DNA of 64,000 nt from Saprospiraceae bacterium (GCA_016708265.1 JADJGA010000006.1:62001-126000); one strand, 5' to 3'. Shown: positions 10,301 to 19,254, counted from the stretch's first letter. Numbers and translations: made by a program. Notes: a model not told the origin generated them from the sequence alone.

Positions 10301-13300
10301 GGAAGAGTTTTGGATCTCGTTTCCTTAAACGGTTTTGACCCTGTTGGTGAAGGATCATTGGCTATTGCAACTGCTGCTGATTGGAAAGGCTCCATGGAAA
10401 GTATTTTAAACAAAGGCGGAGCGTACAGAAGATTTTCTTACGACAATAATTCATCAATCGACTGGATAGTTGCACATACCTGTGATCCTGTTACCATAGG
10501 AAAAGTTAATCCTGAAATAGATATCATACCTGACAACGGAACTACATCTGCTTTCCAATCCATTCCTCCACATGTGATAGAATGCGATTTTGAAGTAGTG
10601 GTAGTAGATCAGGAACTTCCGTATTGTGGTGAATTCCACGAACATATCTATTCCGGTGCCACAAATCTTGGCATTCAGAATAGCATATCAGGTGGAGTTA
10701 TTTATGAATCAGTGATTAACGTACCCGATAATTTCAAAATTGGTGAACTGGCACTTCGAAATGTTAAGGGGAATCATCCTGACATGTCAGAATTGCATTT
10801 CAAACTTGTTGGTCCTAATGGGCAGGCAGTCAATCTTTTTAAAGGATTATGCCCGGGTCAACCAAATTTCAATTTCAATATTGCCAATGACACTATGCCC
10901 CGTATAAATACCGCACCATGCTCTCCACTGGGACAAGGAGGATTTTATTCTACCGAAAATGACATCAGTGCAGTTACATTCGGATTTTACGGTAAAATGT
11001 CAGCAGGAAAGTGGACTTTGATTATTTGTGATTCACTTGCATCTAACAGCGGTCAATTGAACAGCTGGCAACTGGTATTGTATGAAATTGCACCATATTC
11101 GCAGACAGATACGACCTATGCAAATGAAGCAGGATTATGTGGTGCTGAATTTACGTGGGTCCATCCAAGACTGATCGATAATTGCAAAGCAGGAACTATT
11201 AAATTGAAATTTGTTACTGAAGATGATATAAATGTTCCCGACACACCTGGAGAAATCGAACCGGCTACAGAAATGACAAGATTTTTTGAGGTTGGCACTA
11301 CTACTGTAAGGTATATATTGACGGATGGTTCAGGCAATGTTGATAGCTGTGAATTCAATGTAACTATATTGGATACTGAAAAACCTGTAGTAGTATGTCC
11401 TGGTGATATTCATGTCTATCTTGATGGAGGAGAGTGCAGAAAAGTAGTTTGCTATGAACCTTTATCAGCAACTGATAATTGCGAAGTTGTTGATACGGTT
11501 TACTCAATACAGCCTTGCACTTTCTTCGAAATAGGTGACACAAAAGTTTATATTACAATTTATGATCCGGCCGGAAACGGTGCAATTTGTGATTTTGACG
11601 TAATTATTCATGAAAATATAGTTGAGCATGCAGATCTGGCTTGTAATGATGAAATAAGTATATCATTAGATGCGACATGTATAGCTGAAATTTTACCGGA
11701 TATGTTGTTTGAGGGAAATAACTACAGATCTTACGAAGATTATGTTGTTACACTCATGTACCTCAATGGTGATACTTTCGATACTCCACCTTTTGTAACC
11801 GCTGTGAATCTGAGTGATACGCTGAGGTACACAGTACATGATGGAGATCATAATAATGAATGCATGGGTATTATTATTGTTTTGAAAAAAATAGAACCTG
11901 AAATTCAATGTCCTAAGGATACAACAATTCAATGTAATATTGATCCCTTAAGGTATGAAAATGGTCAATTGGCAACGGGATACCTTAGTCTTTTGAGTTG
12001 TGAGCTGGACTATGAAATCAATTTTGAAGATAAATATAAGGAGAATCCTGACTGTTCCAATCCAATTGCAGAAATTGTAAGGAAATTTACACTTATTGAT
12101 GAAGATGGACAGAAGGTTAGTTGTAATCAAAAAATAAATATTGCCCCATTCACACTGGATCAATTGGTATTTCCTAAAGATATAAAATTGGAATGTAAAC
12201 CTGTAGATGAAAATCCAAATTTGCTGTTACCGCAAAATACGGGATATCCAAAATATCAGAACGGTGAATTGATAACTAACTGGGAGGAGTTGTGCGACCT
12301 TTCATATTCTTATGAAGATATGAAACTACAGATTTGTGAGGGAAGTTATGAGATTTTAAGAACATGGGTTGTCCGTAACAGATGTGCTCCGGTCTCAAAT
12401 CAAAATCCTGTGAGATATACTCAACTTATCGAGGTATTGGACAAAAAAGCTCCTGAAATTATTCATTGCCCTGAGAATATGATAATTGGTGCTCAGGCTT
12501 ATACATGTGAGGGAGAGGTATTCTTGCCTATACCAACTATTCACGATAATTGCTCTTCAGTAGTTTTTGATGCTGAAATATATGGAAATGGATTTATTGC
12601 AATCTCAGGAAATATTTATGATGGTAGCCTTAAAATTTATGCAACAAAATTAGATAAAGATGCTAATACTATTGTCAGATATTTTTATGAAGATGCTTGT
12701 GGAAATGAAACCTCATGTGAATTCAATATCAAAGTAATTGACAATTCAGGACCAATTCCGGCTTGCGAGCAGTACAAAACTGTTAGTATGACTTCAATCG
12801 GTACAGCTATGATTGATGCCAGTGATTTTGATTCGGGCTCATTTGATAACTGCAACCCTGTATGGTTTAAAGTACTGCGGGTAAATGACCAGTTGGAATA
12901 TGATGGAGGTTGCCCTGAATTAAACGGTGATGACAAACCTAAAACAGCAACTATAGATGTATGGTATGATGATAACGTGTTCTTCTGTTGTGAAGACATA
13001 GGATCAGATGTTATGGTAAACCTGAGAGTGTTTGACAAAGATCCCGGAGAGGGACCTGTGGATCCGTCAAGAATGGCTATAGGTGGAGATCTTTATGGAC
13101 ATTACAACGATTGCTGGAATATCACTCATATAGAATGCAAGGTACCTCCTGCTTTGACTTGTATGCCAGTTACAATCACTTGTGAGGAAAGCCTTGATCC
13201 AAATGAGAATCCTCGTTTATGGCCGGAAGTCGTAAGTGTTTGTGGAGTAGAACTGGAATTTAAAGACAGCAGGGACAACAGCGTGTGTGAAGCAAACATA

Positions 13301-15730
13301 ACCAGGATATGGACTGCGAAAGGATGTAATAAGAGTTCTACATGCAAACAGACGATCAAGATAATAGGAACAACACCTTTTGATCCTTGTACAATCGTAT
13401 TCCCTGGTGACAAACAGGTACATTGCACAAATGAACTTACGGATGGAGGAAAACCTACCTGGGATGAAAATCCGTGCAATATAGTGACAGCAGAGATCAT
13501 AAGAGAAGATACATTCACCTTTGTAGAAGATGCATGCTATAAGATACTTAGAGAGTGGGCAGTAATAGACTGGTGCAGATATGAGAAGAATACAGGTGCC
13601 GAATCAAACATAGATGCAGTACAAGGAAGGAAATTAAATTGCAATAATTTGGTTAAAGACGGGTACTACAGATATACTCAGGTATTAAAGGTTGTAGATC
13701 TGATACCACCAAAGATTGAAGCAGAAGATAATTATGTGGCCACATCTGGTTGCTTTGCATATAATGTAGAAATGAAAGCGACAGCTTCAGACTCATGTAA
13801 CACAAATGAAGAATATTGGTGGAAATACAAAGTTGAAGATTTGAATTGTGTATGTGATCCAGTCCAGGTATCATATAACTGGGAGCCCAAACCTACTGGA
13901 GTCGCAATAGGCAAAAGGAGTCTTGATAATTTAGATAAAGTTACAGAAGCTAAATTATTGATACTAGATCCTCTGGCACCCGGTCATTATAAGGTTACCT
14001 GGATAGTTGGAGACGGATGCGGCAATGCTACATCAAAAGAGCAATACTTCACAGTTGCAGACAATAAAGCACCAACTCCTGTAATGGAAGATATGTATAC
14101 AGTTGTAATGGAGAACGATATAGTAGAATTAAAAGCAAGATGGTTCGACAAAGGCGGATGCGGAGAGGGTTGTAATTCATCATTTGATAATTGCACAGAA
14201 AACTCTGACTTATACTTTACATATACTCCGATGATACCGAATTTATGGGTAGAACCAGTAAAATGGGCAAATCAGTTTGAACAGTATGGAAGATACTTCT
14301 TTGATCCAAATAATGGAGCCATAAGCACAGAGGATAAATTCCTGACAGGATCGGCACATGCCTGGTATCCTGAAAGCAGATCTTCATCAAGAGTATTTTT
14401 ATGTACTTACATCAAAGAAATCTATAACTATTCAACAGTACAGATCTATGTGTGGGATCAGTTTGCATTAGATAATTCATACGACTACAACAACTATGAT
14501 TTTGTTAATTTATTCGTCAATTTCAACAATTGCAGATCCTCGGTTTTATCAGGACAGACCAAATTTGGACAGGAAGGATTTAAAGGCATCACAGTTACTT
14601 GTTCAAATGATGAAGAGTCATTTACAAAAATAACAGAACAAGACGGAAAGTATGAGTTTGATGTTTATCCGGGTGATTATAAAATCAAGAGCTCCAGTGA
14701 CAATAATTATCTTGCTGGTATTTCAACACTTGATATTTTGCTGATTCAAAAATACATACTGGGATTGAAACAGATTAATGATCCATTATTGTTATTGGCT
14801 GCTGATGTAAACATGAATGATAAAATTACTGCTACTGATATTTTAGAACTGAGAAAAACTCTGTTAGGAATAACCGGTAAATTTACAAATAATTCATGGA
14901 TAGGAGTTTATTCTGATTATGTATTCAACAATCCGGAAAAAGCTAATGAGGAATCTTTAGCTGCCAGAGAAATTAAAGTTGCAATTGATAGAAATCAAAG
15001 ACTTGATAATCTCGACTTTAAAGTTGTTAAAATTGGTGATTTAAATAAGAGTTACCAGCATATTGAAGGCAGGAGTGGGATGAGTCTGAAGTTTATAACA
15101 GAAGACATGAAGCTTGAAAAAGGCAGATTGATAGAGATACCGGTATATGCTGAGAACTTCACAGAGATATCAGGCTTCCAGTATACTATGGAATTGGGTC
15201 AGGTGGCACTTAGGGAAATAAAGGGAGGAGTATTGGAGGTGAGCAGCAGCAATTACAATGTAAACAGAGACGCGCTGTTATTCAGCTGGAATGGGGCAGA
15301 AAGCAAAACTGTAGAAGACGGTAAGGTATTATTTACAATGGTTGTTGAACCTAAAGAAGGAGGCATGCTGAGTGATAATCTGAAGATCAATGACAGGATA
15401 CTGCGGTCAGAATCATACAGAGGAATAGACCTGGAAATATTGAATGTGAAGCTGGACTACAGGACACATGAATTTATCCTGTATCAGAATGAGCCTAATC
15501 CATATTCCAAGGAGACTATGATTGGATTTGAACTTCCAAAAGAAGAAGAGTACATATTACGTATCTATGACGTAAACGGACAAGAGATCTATTTGACAAG
15601 ATCAAAAGGAAAAGCCGGCTATAATGCAGTAACAATAGGTAAAGAAGTGATAAATACGAGCGGAATTTATTACTACAGACTTGAAAGCGGCGAAAATGCT
15701 GCAACTAGGAAAATGATCTACTACAAATAA
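4304..15730 (+). CDS. Giant multidomain T9SS-secreted protein: lipase-like, M23, HYR, P, dockerin/cohesin-like domains
   Basis: The 3808-residue product has a signal peptide (1-25). An alpha/beta hydrolase follows, with FVHG (40-43) and the nucleophile elbow GHSMGG (Ser169); Asp364 in GDGVV and His414 are candidate triad partners. An M23 metallopeptidase domain lies at about 785-940, with H811-x3-D815 and the HAH motif at His916/His918. An FN3-like unit (about 1079-1169) leads into many HYR repeats (about 1198-2840) marked by DNC and D-x-Q/E-x-P. These are interrupted by two P domains (about 1495-1630 and 2115-2265) and a lamin-tail-like domain (about 1888-2000). Near the end come a dockerin-like pair of calcium loops (about 3471-3525), a cohesin-like beta domain (about 3593-3718) and a type A T9SS tail (about 3723-3808, ending RKMIYYK). 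It should be a cell-surface or released adhesin/hydrolase exported through SprA. The early part is more A+T rich than the rest, as if assembled from different sources. Confidence 0.88.
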   Translation: MKWKYSFYSVFFVIYSLLASNKGVSQIPNGTCDCPYPIIFVHGWGGDGATWYNFSDQLKSIWGDNISSGGIFEANLNVIEDYTKVRGQNNEFETVNYVDDDVKLHYQNPFNITLQDKCIYAINFNVQNYSDDSDSNQSSPYKQGYALGKMIKKVIQVTGKEKVILVGHSMGGICIREYLQRKESEEHIWWAFPNEQNTGHRVARVLTVGTPHLGSNLGQGIDNINVGLDLHSEAVRDLRTYYTKGIPPLYIDYLKNPYLFSGFETNIELFDGGIFSFYNYDVNCDGTENNFIDGINNSLNTLLNDIYPGFAFEWFPPNSSYRFPGTQDNQTIPLPNDIKYTYYVGNTNHIPLLACNVTYGSGGDGVVDDQNQWLYVGGNGNTCDFLDGNSKPRPFLERDYFLADRLTSENLVIHSQKSPKEIDDYNFVVKGIDEPDFPYFAYEIEPTKWYAGVPQIRADIVAENSNVIMYSGGITTNDRKVDGDWYYFELDKNYDNLKIQLKPSTGIEARVDFFNSTEVDLFSNDYSNISSNIKNSEGIIEINTCALNSGKYYIRISHNLHSTTQALTAWKNPYKFHVLPQEQSFVSYEVDCSIGNETAYTTFKYKAVTGHSYSATLSYVSDPTQQLLFENMAEGHEVTFSFPIELMIDDDVLLTVTDLLTQCSTNDIFKISDCDNYVGDCTVNDLHYVENSLDCEDGTFEIFFSGQSGHEFNIYLNNEFVTSTVSNLKTKLDFAYITQPSVVVSVKEFKDNIEVCSESINVDISICTNVGNTGNSCGIDGNGIYHLFWPFNAGNNTGDFGTTNTHGVYCHQGSDYYSLDYIKTGGICNEFFYSPLTGTVIDVYNSCAVSEDCTSNGGCGIGNHPFGNQIVIKSYYTNHAFRIAHLNDIFVNEGDAVFPGTLLGQIGNSGNSYGAHAHVTMYKNLDQITSNGNTLLYCLENSIIPPDVDCDDPIDPPNEFAQEFNFDCNAYDVEINSFSSQGQCMTPGTSFDLSFTEVSTATRYFIEYCNADDITDCKFIDEVSMENTSLLKNSFIYTWNNIPNEPGEYFLKIYDPDNTVNKALSSFSFSIDENCNNQFCGDVPQIDIATLPTETDIILNLTPINGMSHYRFQVKYTNSENWLNPINYFNNTMEWLDASPCTGYDFRVAAVCEDGTFSDWSDVLTVVTLGCTDGTGGGSNDTSASLGGDCPGNNDDDEDPVFLNCPTNPYEFSTDPDNCSAYVNWSIPVAVDNCAVTVSHVSGPQQGSEVPQGTYTVTYVAEDMNGNSAFCSFNIIVHDTQLPYINCPQDVWVDTDPGVCEAAVDNIAPEFAFDNCNLSVSWAANGAAPSSGSDDASGTVFPIGTTTLTYTISELSNPDGNRSASCEVLITVIDTENPIITCPADVLIGTSLGGVGDCQTEFTWNHPDPSDNCGVSIYTITFNYPDGSSEGPIDILGSAGAATSHIFGLGTTSIMYHAEDEAGNFVDCTWTVAVIDDEPPVIYCDQVFATNTYQLEDPLTIKPLDTSIAVINVIPSMTITDFNVLNLEGTHHSMGALKITLTSPAGTEIVLFDGLCPGTEDFDIAFDDEVSDNVSLAPCSPLGNGGIFIPQEVLSAFNGENSHGLWTFTVINNTAGSCGSIDSIEIEIIGNDIGTEYNRLQVVADPVSCSYIMNGTDFDPPFNDNCSDPYIRHDFIFGPFDNTLQGSEFQLGENFVTWIAYDQAGNSDTCVVIIDVLDIEKPHFINCPTLDYVQDAQPGICGAYITFSQPIAVDNCNEVTVTKTDSTGLISGNVFPVGLSILEFEAKDPSNNISVCSLRIIVNDTQLPHFDCPGDVLENTDPGKCGAKVFQIGPTLISDNCTDNVSVVWQTEWPSGSGEIVNGGVVNASGEMFYKDTSTVTYRLADQPLVLITEVTHAIDTTNGGMHPSPYTVITNDDYLEIANIGPVTMNLSGLQIERISGTESDIFTVPDNTIMPVGKTMVIHFGNGTDDVSNLFFNVPCAQDWGTGVPSAYIMSFKGRVLDLVSLNGFDPVGEGSLAIATAADWKGSMESILNKGGAYRRFSYDNNSSIDWIVAHTCDPVTIGKVNPEIDIIPDNGTTSAFQSIPPHVIECDFEVVVVDQELPYCGEFHEHIYSGATNLGIQNSISGGVIYESVINVPDNFKIGELALRNVKGNHPDMSELHFKLVGPNGQAVNLFKGLCPGQPNFNFNIANDTMPRINTAPCSPLGQGGFYSTENDISAVTFGFYGKMSAGKWTLIICDSLASNSGQLNSWQLVLYEIAPYSQTDTTYANEAGLCGAEFTWVHPRLIDNCKAGTIKLKFVTEDDINVPDTPGEIEPATEMTRFFEVGTTTVRYILTDGSGNVDSCEFNVTILDTEKPVVVCPGDIHVYLDGGECRKVVCYEPLSATDNCEVVDTVYSIQPCTFFEIGDTKVYITIYDPAGNGAICDFDVIIHENIVEHADLACNDEISISLDATCIAEILPDMLFEGNNYRSYEDYVVTLMYLNGDTFDTPPFVTAVNLSDTLRYTVHDGDHNNECMGIIIVLKKIEPEIQCPKDTTIQCNIDPLRYENGQLATGYLSLLSCELDYEINFEDKYKENPDCSNPIAEIVRKFTLIDEDGQKVSCNQKINIAPFTLDQLVFPKDIKLECKPVDENPNLLLPQNTGYPKYQNGELITNWEELCDLSYSYEDMKLQICEGSYEILRTWVVRNRCAPVSNQNPVRYTQLIEVLDKKAPEIIHCPENMIIGAQAYTCEGEVFLPIPTIHDNCSSVVFDAEIYGNGFIAISGNIYDGSLKIYATKLDKDANTIVRYFYEDACGNETSCEFNIKVIDNSGPIPACEQYKTVSMTSIGTAMIDASDFDSGSFDNCNPVWFKVLRVNDQLEYDGGCPELNGDDKPKTATIDVWYDDNVFFCCEDIGSDVMVNLRVFDKDPGEGPVDPSRMAIGGDLYGHYNDCWNITHIECKVPPALTCMPVTITCEESLDPNENPRLWPEVVSVCGVELEFKDSRDNSVCEANITRIWTAKGCNKSSTCKQTIKIIGTTPFDPCTIVFPGDKQVHCTNELTDGGKPTWDENPCNIVTAEIIREDTFTFVEDACYKILREWAVIDWCRYEKNTGAESNIDAVQGRKLNCNNLVKDGYYRYTQVLKVVDLIPPKIEAEDNYVATSGCFAYNVEMKATASDSCNTNEEYWWKYKVEDLNCVCDPVQVSYNWEPKPTGVAIGKRSLDNLDKVTEAKLLILDPLAPGHYKVTWIVGDGCGNATSKEQYFTVADNKAPTPVMEDMYTVVMENDIVELKARWFDKGGCGEGCNSSFDNCTENSDLYFTYTPMIPNLWVEPVKWANQFEQYGRYFFDPNNGAISTEDKFLTGSAHAWYPESRSSSRVFLCTYIKEIYNYSTVQIYVWDQFALDNSYDYNNYDFVNLFVNFNNCRSSVLSGQTKFGQEGFKGITVTCSNDEESFTKITEQDGKYEFDVYPGDYKIKSSSDNNYLAGISTLDILLIQKYILGLKQINDPLLLLAADVNMNDKITATDILELRKTLLGITGKFTNNSWIGVYSDYVFNNPEKANEESLAAREIKVAIDRNQRLDNLDFKVVKIGDLNKSYQHIEGRSGMSLKFITEDMKLEKGRLIEIPVYAENFTEISGFQYTMELGQVALREIKGGVLEVSSSNYNVNRDALLFSWNGAESKTVEDGKVLFTMVVEPKEGGMLSDNLKINDRILRSESYRGIDLEILNVKLDYRTHEFILYQNEPNPYSKETMIGFELPKEEEYILRIYDVNGQEIYLTRSKGKAGYNAVTIGKEVINTSGIYYYRLESGENAATRKMIYYK

Positions 15731-15750
15731 AGTTAAATTATAAATAAACA

Positions 15751-15785
15751 AAACAAAGAGGCTTCATTGAAGCCTCTTTGTTTTA
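15751..15785 (+). terminator. Strong intrinsic terminator after the giant gene
   Basis: AAACAAAGAGGCTTC (15751-15765) pairs perfectly with GAAGCCTCTTTGTTT (15769-15783) around a three-base loop. A T-rich tail follows on the + strand. It lies 20 bases beyond the stop codon of the giant gene. The same stem reads with an A/T tail on the other strand, but the nearest minus gene ends 400 bases away. Confidence 0.88.
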
Positions 15786-16198
15786 TAAGTTTTTGTTTTA
15801 TAAGTTGTTTTTGGGAAAAAATGTGAGTCCACTCCGAAAAGTAATACTGGCATGAAAAGCTAAATAGTACTGACATTATCTGTTAACATATATCAAATTT
15901 ATAATTATAATTGCTTATATTTCAGTCGGCAATATATTACAAATGATCAGTGAAGTTGTCTGTACTAGCCAGTGTGACAATAATGGCAGAAGTTGCTTTA
16001 CTGACCGTAATGTCAGTATTGAATCCAGCCATCCAGGCATGATAATTATACATTCATATAGTCTTTTTTCATGACTCTTTTTTTATTTGCACAAAAAATA
16101 ATACTTTAACAAGGAAAATGCTAATCAATGTAGACTTTAGCTCTTGTAAGCACATTAATTCTATTCAGCTATCGAAAAAACTCAAATCCCAAATCCCA
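15786..16198. other. Intergenic stretch with no recognised feature
   Basis: About 410 bases between two convergent genes. No open frame with a credible start, no tRNA-like arms and no strong hairpin were found. A weak inverted pair AGTC/GACT near 16059-16076 followed by a T run could end transcription but is too short to call. Confidence 0.4.
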
Positions 16199-18457
16199 TC
16201 ACCTCTCCACCCTTACCTTCTCCACCACCCTCTGATTTGTCTGCAGATCAGTGATCTCAAGAAAATAAATACCTGAGGGTATTTTGTCAAGAGAGAAAAT
16301 CTTTGGGTTGTGTTCATGTATCAATTTATACCCTTCGATTGAGTAAAGTGATGCTATATAATTGAGATCTGTTTCAATATAGATCCGATCAGAAGCAGGG
16401 TTGGGGAAAACTGATACTTTTATGCTGTTGATTTCAAAAGTAGAGGTTTTCTGATCTTTTCCGTTGCAATCTTCGTCTATGCCGTTATCCAGTATTTCAG
16501 GAGCACCGGGATATATTTCAGGATCATTGTCATTGCAGTCCGTATCGATGTTGAATCCATCCTGATCGAGATCATCATCGAGGGTAAGAGTGTCGCAGTC
16601 ATTGTCGAATCCATCATAAGGAATTTCAACTGCTCCGGGATTGACCAATTCATTATTATCATCACAATCCACATTTGTCAAATATCCGTCATTGTCAAAG
16701 TCAAGATAAGGGTCAAAAGTCCCATCACAGTTTTCATCTATTTCATTGAACAAAATATCTTCAGCATCAGGGTTTATGTTATAATCATTATCATCGCAGT
16801 CTGAAGTTATAAAAAATCCGTCTCCGTCATTATCTGTAGGGAAATCATGTGAGTTTACAAGCTGTATTTCCATTGGACTGAATCCGTTTTCAAATACAAT
16901 AAAATCTTCAGTTGAATCTGTCAGAATATCATATTTAATAATCTTATCAACGCCTGGTATTGCAATTAATATGTTGTTGCTGTCCAGTTTTGCAATGCCG
17001 GATGGTTCGCTGATAAAACCACTTTGATCTATCAGTTCTTCAACATTTTTTCCATCCAGATCGCTTCGTTTTAGACTGAATTTTATGGTTTCTATCCAGT
17101 ATAAATAGTTACCTATAACTTCAATAGATTTTATATGTTCAGAAACTACAGGTTTATACACATTTATTACATTGATGCCCAAAAGATTGCACCTGTTTAT
17201 TCCTTTATAATAATCTGACCAGTAAATATTGAGGTTAGTCTTATCTATTTTAATTGCATTAGGCCAGAAAAAGGCAGTATTATAGATCTTTTTTTGATTT
17301 TTCCCGTCCAGATCAGCATAAAAAATAGACTTCAATTTTTTATCAAGCCAGTAAATTTTGTTGTCAGGGCTGTAAATCTCAAAGTTGATTGGATCACGTA
17401 TCCATGCAGCATCATTTATTATAAGATGATTTAATTCTTTTCCGTTGATCTCAGATCGTACTATTGAACCCTCATCCACATTGTCAAGACCCTCTGATCT
17501 GTTGATGAAGAAGATTTTTTTTGTGAGAGTATCCAGCCTTAAACCTGCAGGTTGCCTGCATTCCCTGGAGAGCAGAATTTTAGTTTTATTATCTGCAATT
17601 GAGTACTCGTAAAGCAATTCTTCAGCCTTGTAATCAAAGACAAGAATGCTGGTGTCCTTTGAATTGTAATTGAGATACGACAAATTACCCTCAAAAACCA
17701 ATGTTTTTCCTGTTCCGTCAATGTTATAGGAATAAATATCACCATATATCAGTGTTGCATAAATTTTATTGTTAGTGAAATCAATCGAGAAATATCCGAA
17801 TAATCCATCAATTACTCCGGTTGCTGATCCTCCCGAATAGCCGACACATTTCAGACCTGAAATACCACTTGAGCTATTTTTCTGACTCCAGTAAACTTTC
17901 TTATTCTTTTCATCTGTTAGTATCTGAGTCACCCCATAGGCTTTGTTATTCAGAACAACAGGATTTTTACCGGAAAAATCTGTTTTCAATAATACATTTT
18001 GACTTTGTTTGCAATAAACAATAATGTTTTCAGAGAAATCAATTGCAAACTGTGTAATTCCCCCGAGATCATTCAGGAAAGACTTGCGGATAGTTCCATT
18101 ATAATCAATACTTCCTATTTCACCTGTCCCTTCTGAAAAATATACTCTTTCTCCTGCTTTATCAAGATAAATGCCTTGTGGATCGATGAGATTAGTTAGA
18201 AGGTTCACTTTCTCCTTTGCGATAAGATCATACTTTACAATCTTATTATTTGCCTTGTCAAGCCAGAATAAATATTGTCTATTTTCATCAAAATCCGAAT
18301 CAGCAATGTTCTCCATTGAAATGACGTTGTACAATATTTTTGTATCAATATCATATCTTTTTATGGAGTTGTCATTTTTTGATGATATATACAGTCTGTC
18401 CTGAGAGTAGGAATTTAAAACTATGAAAAAGCAAAATATAAAAAAACCAGGTTTCAT
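16199..18457 (-). CDS. Secreted YWTD beta-propeller protein with MopE-like calcium repeats and T9SS tail
   Basis: The 752-residue protein has a signal peptide (1-18, ending NSYS before Q). Roughly 500 residues of repeated short blades follow, with YFSE, VYWSQ, IYWLDKK and IYWSDYYKG, the hallmark of LDL-receptor class B (YWTD) propellers. From about 538 to 670 there are four Asp-rich units of the form D-x-D-G-D-G-F-x(4)-D-C-x-D and N-P-x-A-x-E/D-I-x(2)-N-x-I-D-x-(N/D)-C, as in MopE-like metal-binding repeats, which probably bind calcium. The C-terminus (about 675-752: VFPNPASDRIYI, then GIYFLEIT) is a type A T9SS sorting domain. The likely place is the cell surface. A binding or adhesive role is inferred; no enzyme site is visible. 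Confidence 0.85.
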   Translation of the reverse strand: MKPGFFIFCFFIVLNSYSQDRLYISSKNDNSIKRYDIDTKILYNVISMENIADSDFDENRQYLFWLDKANNKIVKYDLIAKEKVNLLTNLIDPQGIYLDKAGERVYFSEGTGEIGSIDYNGTIRKSFLNDLGGITQFAIDFSENIIVYCKQSQNVLLKTDFSGKNPVVLNNKAYGVTQILTDEKNKKVYWSQKNSSSGISGLKCVGYSGGSATGVIDGLFGYFSIDFTNNKIYATLIYGDIYSYNIDGTGKTLVFEGNLSYLNYNSKDTSILVFDYKAEELLYEYSIADNKTKILLSRECRQPAGLRLDTLTKKIFFINRSEGLDNVDEGSIVRSEINGKELNHLIINDAAWIRDPINFEIYSPDNKIYWLDKKLKSIFYADLDGKNQKKIYNTAFFWPNAIKIDKTNLNIYWSDYYKGINRCNLLGINVINVYKPVVSEHIKSIEVIGNYLYWIETIKFSLKRSDLDGKNVEELIDQSGFISEPSGIAKLDSNNILIAIPGVDKIIKYDILTDSTEDFIVFENGFSPMEIQLVNSHDFPTDNDGDGFFITSDCDDNDYNINPDAEDILFNEIDENCDGTFDPYLDFDNDGYLTNVDCDDNNELVNPGAVEIPYDGFDNDCDTLTLDDDLDQDGFNIDTDCNDNDPEIYPGAPEILDNGIDEDCNGKDQKTSTFEINSIKVSVFPNPASDRIYIETDLNYIASLYSIEGYKLIHEHNPKIFSLDKIPSGIYFLEITDLQTNQRVVEKVRVER

Positions 18458-18587
18458 ATTAAAAAGTTTAAAAAAATACCTTAATAAACAACCTAATAGG
18501 GGATTTTGAATTTAAGTCAAAATCATTCTCACAAATATACGTGAATATTTCTATAATATATGTAATTGCAAAAATTAATGTCAATAA

Positions 18588-19058
18588 TTACAAAGCAGGA
18601 TTTCTGTTTATTTCCTTTTCAAAATTTAAAATAAAAATACCTTTTGCAATCTCAGTTTCACCTGTTATCTCGTATCCATTTTTTAAGTAAAGATTAACTG
18701 CAGGAAAATTGTTTTTACCAGTACTGACAATTATTTTTTGTTTAGAAATATCAAGATTTTCTATAAAAGTAAGCAGATTTTGAGCTATTCCTTTCCGGAA
18801 ATGTTCCGGATAAACTGCAACTCTGTGGATATCAATAATATTATTTATGTGTTTTAAGGATATAAGCCCGATAATTTCACCAGCTTCAAAATATCCAAAA
18901 AAGATTTCATCGCAGACTCTTAGATTTTCAACATCATCCTTTAAAGGGGGAATATCATAAAAATCAATGAGTTTAGCTTCTATTATATACGAAGCCATTT
19001 GCAAATCCAAAACCTGTTTTGCAGTGTCCATATTCTTTACATCAAGTTTTCTGATCAT
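18588..19058 (-). CDS. GNAT-family N-acetyltransferase
   Basis: The 156-residue protein fits a single GNAT domain. The acetyl-CoA-binding motif A is visible as IHRVAVYPEHFRKGIAQNLL (the R-x-x-G-x-A pyrophosphate loop). It is followed by a STGKNNFPAVNLYLKNGYE segment, which matches motif B with its N-x-A-x-x-L-Y-x-K-x-G-F/Y-E pattern. The acceptor substrate cannot be told. There is no signal peptide, so it acts in the cytoplasm. It is monocistronic: the next minus gene is 130 bases downstream. A TACTTTTG word on the minus strand at 19094-19101 may be its -7 element. Confidence 0.85.
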   Translation of the reverse strand: MIRKLDVKNMDTAKQVLDLQMASYIIEAKLIDFYDIPPLKDDVENLRVCDEIFFGYFEAGEIIGLISLKHINNIIDIHRVAVYPEHFRKGIAQNLLTFIENLDISKQKIIVSTGKNNFPAVNLYLKNGYEITGETEIAKGIFILNFEKEINRNPAL

Positions 19059-19234
19059 CCTATATCGGCATTAGTTTGCATTTTTTGCTAAAACAAAAGT
19101 AAAGGTAATTACTCAGTTTCTAATAAAAATGACATATTGTTTTGTCATGATTTTTGCATGAAATGGCAAAAATGATTCCGAAACAAGCATTTGTTGACAT
19201 ATTTGAGGATGTTAAAAAAGTCCAATTTATCAAG

Positions 19235-19254
19235 TTTCACGCAAAGACGCAAAG
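19235..19254. repeat. CGCAAAGACGCAAAG-type dispersed intergenic motif
   Basis: The words TTTCACGCAAAGACGCAAAG stand alone in the gap between the GNAT gene and the aminopeptidase gene. I recall very similar words scattered through intergenic DNA of unrelated bacteria, including Bacteroidota. Only one copy is in this window, so its repeat nature cannot be shown here. Confidence 0.35.

Noticed and set aside
11876..11912. Possible transposon or IS trace in the giant gene
   Set aside because: No inverted ends, target duplications or transposase-like frame; the HYR frame continues without a break.
13126..13518. 130-codon minus-strand frame inside the giant gene
   Set aside because: It overlaps the clear + strand coding frame and its translation has no coherent domain; it is a shadow frame. 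The 117-codon frame at 12685-13038 is the same case.
4304..15730. Splitting the giant frame into several genes
   Set aside because: There is one uninterrupted frame from a signal peptide to a T9SS tail, and HYR repeats continue across every candidate internal start.
15786..16198. Possible tRNA or regulatory RNA in the gap
   Set aside because: No cloverleaf arms or T-loop word GTTCGA were found, and no stable stem.
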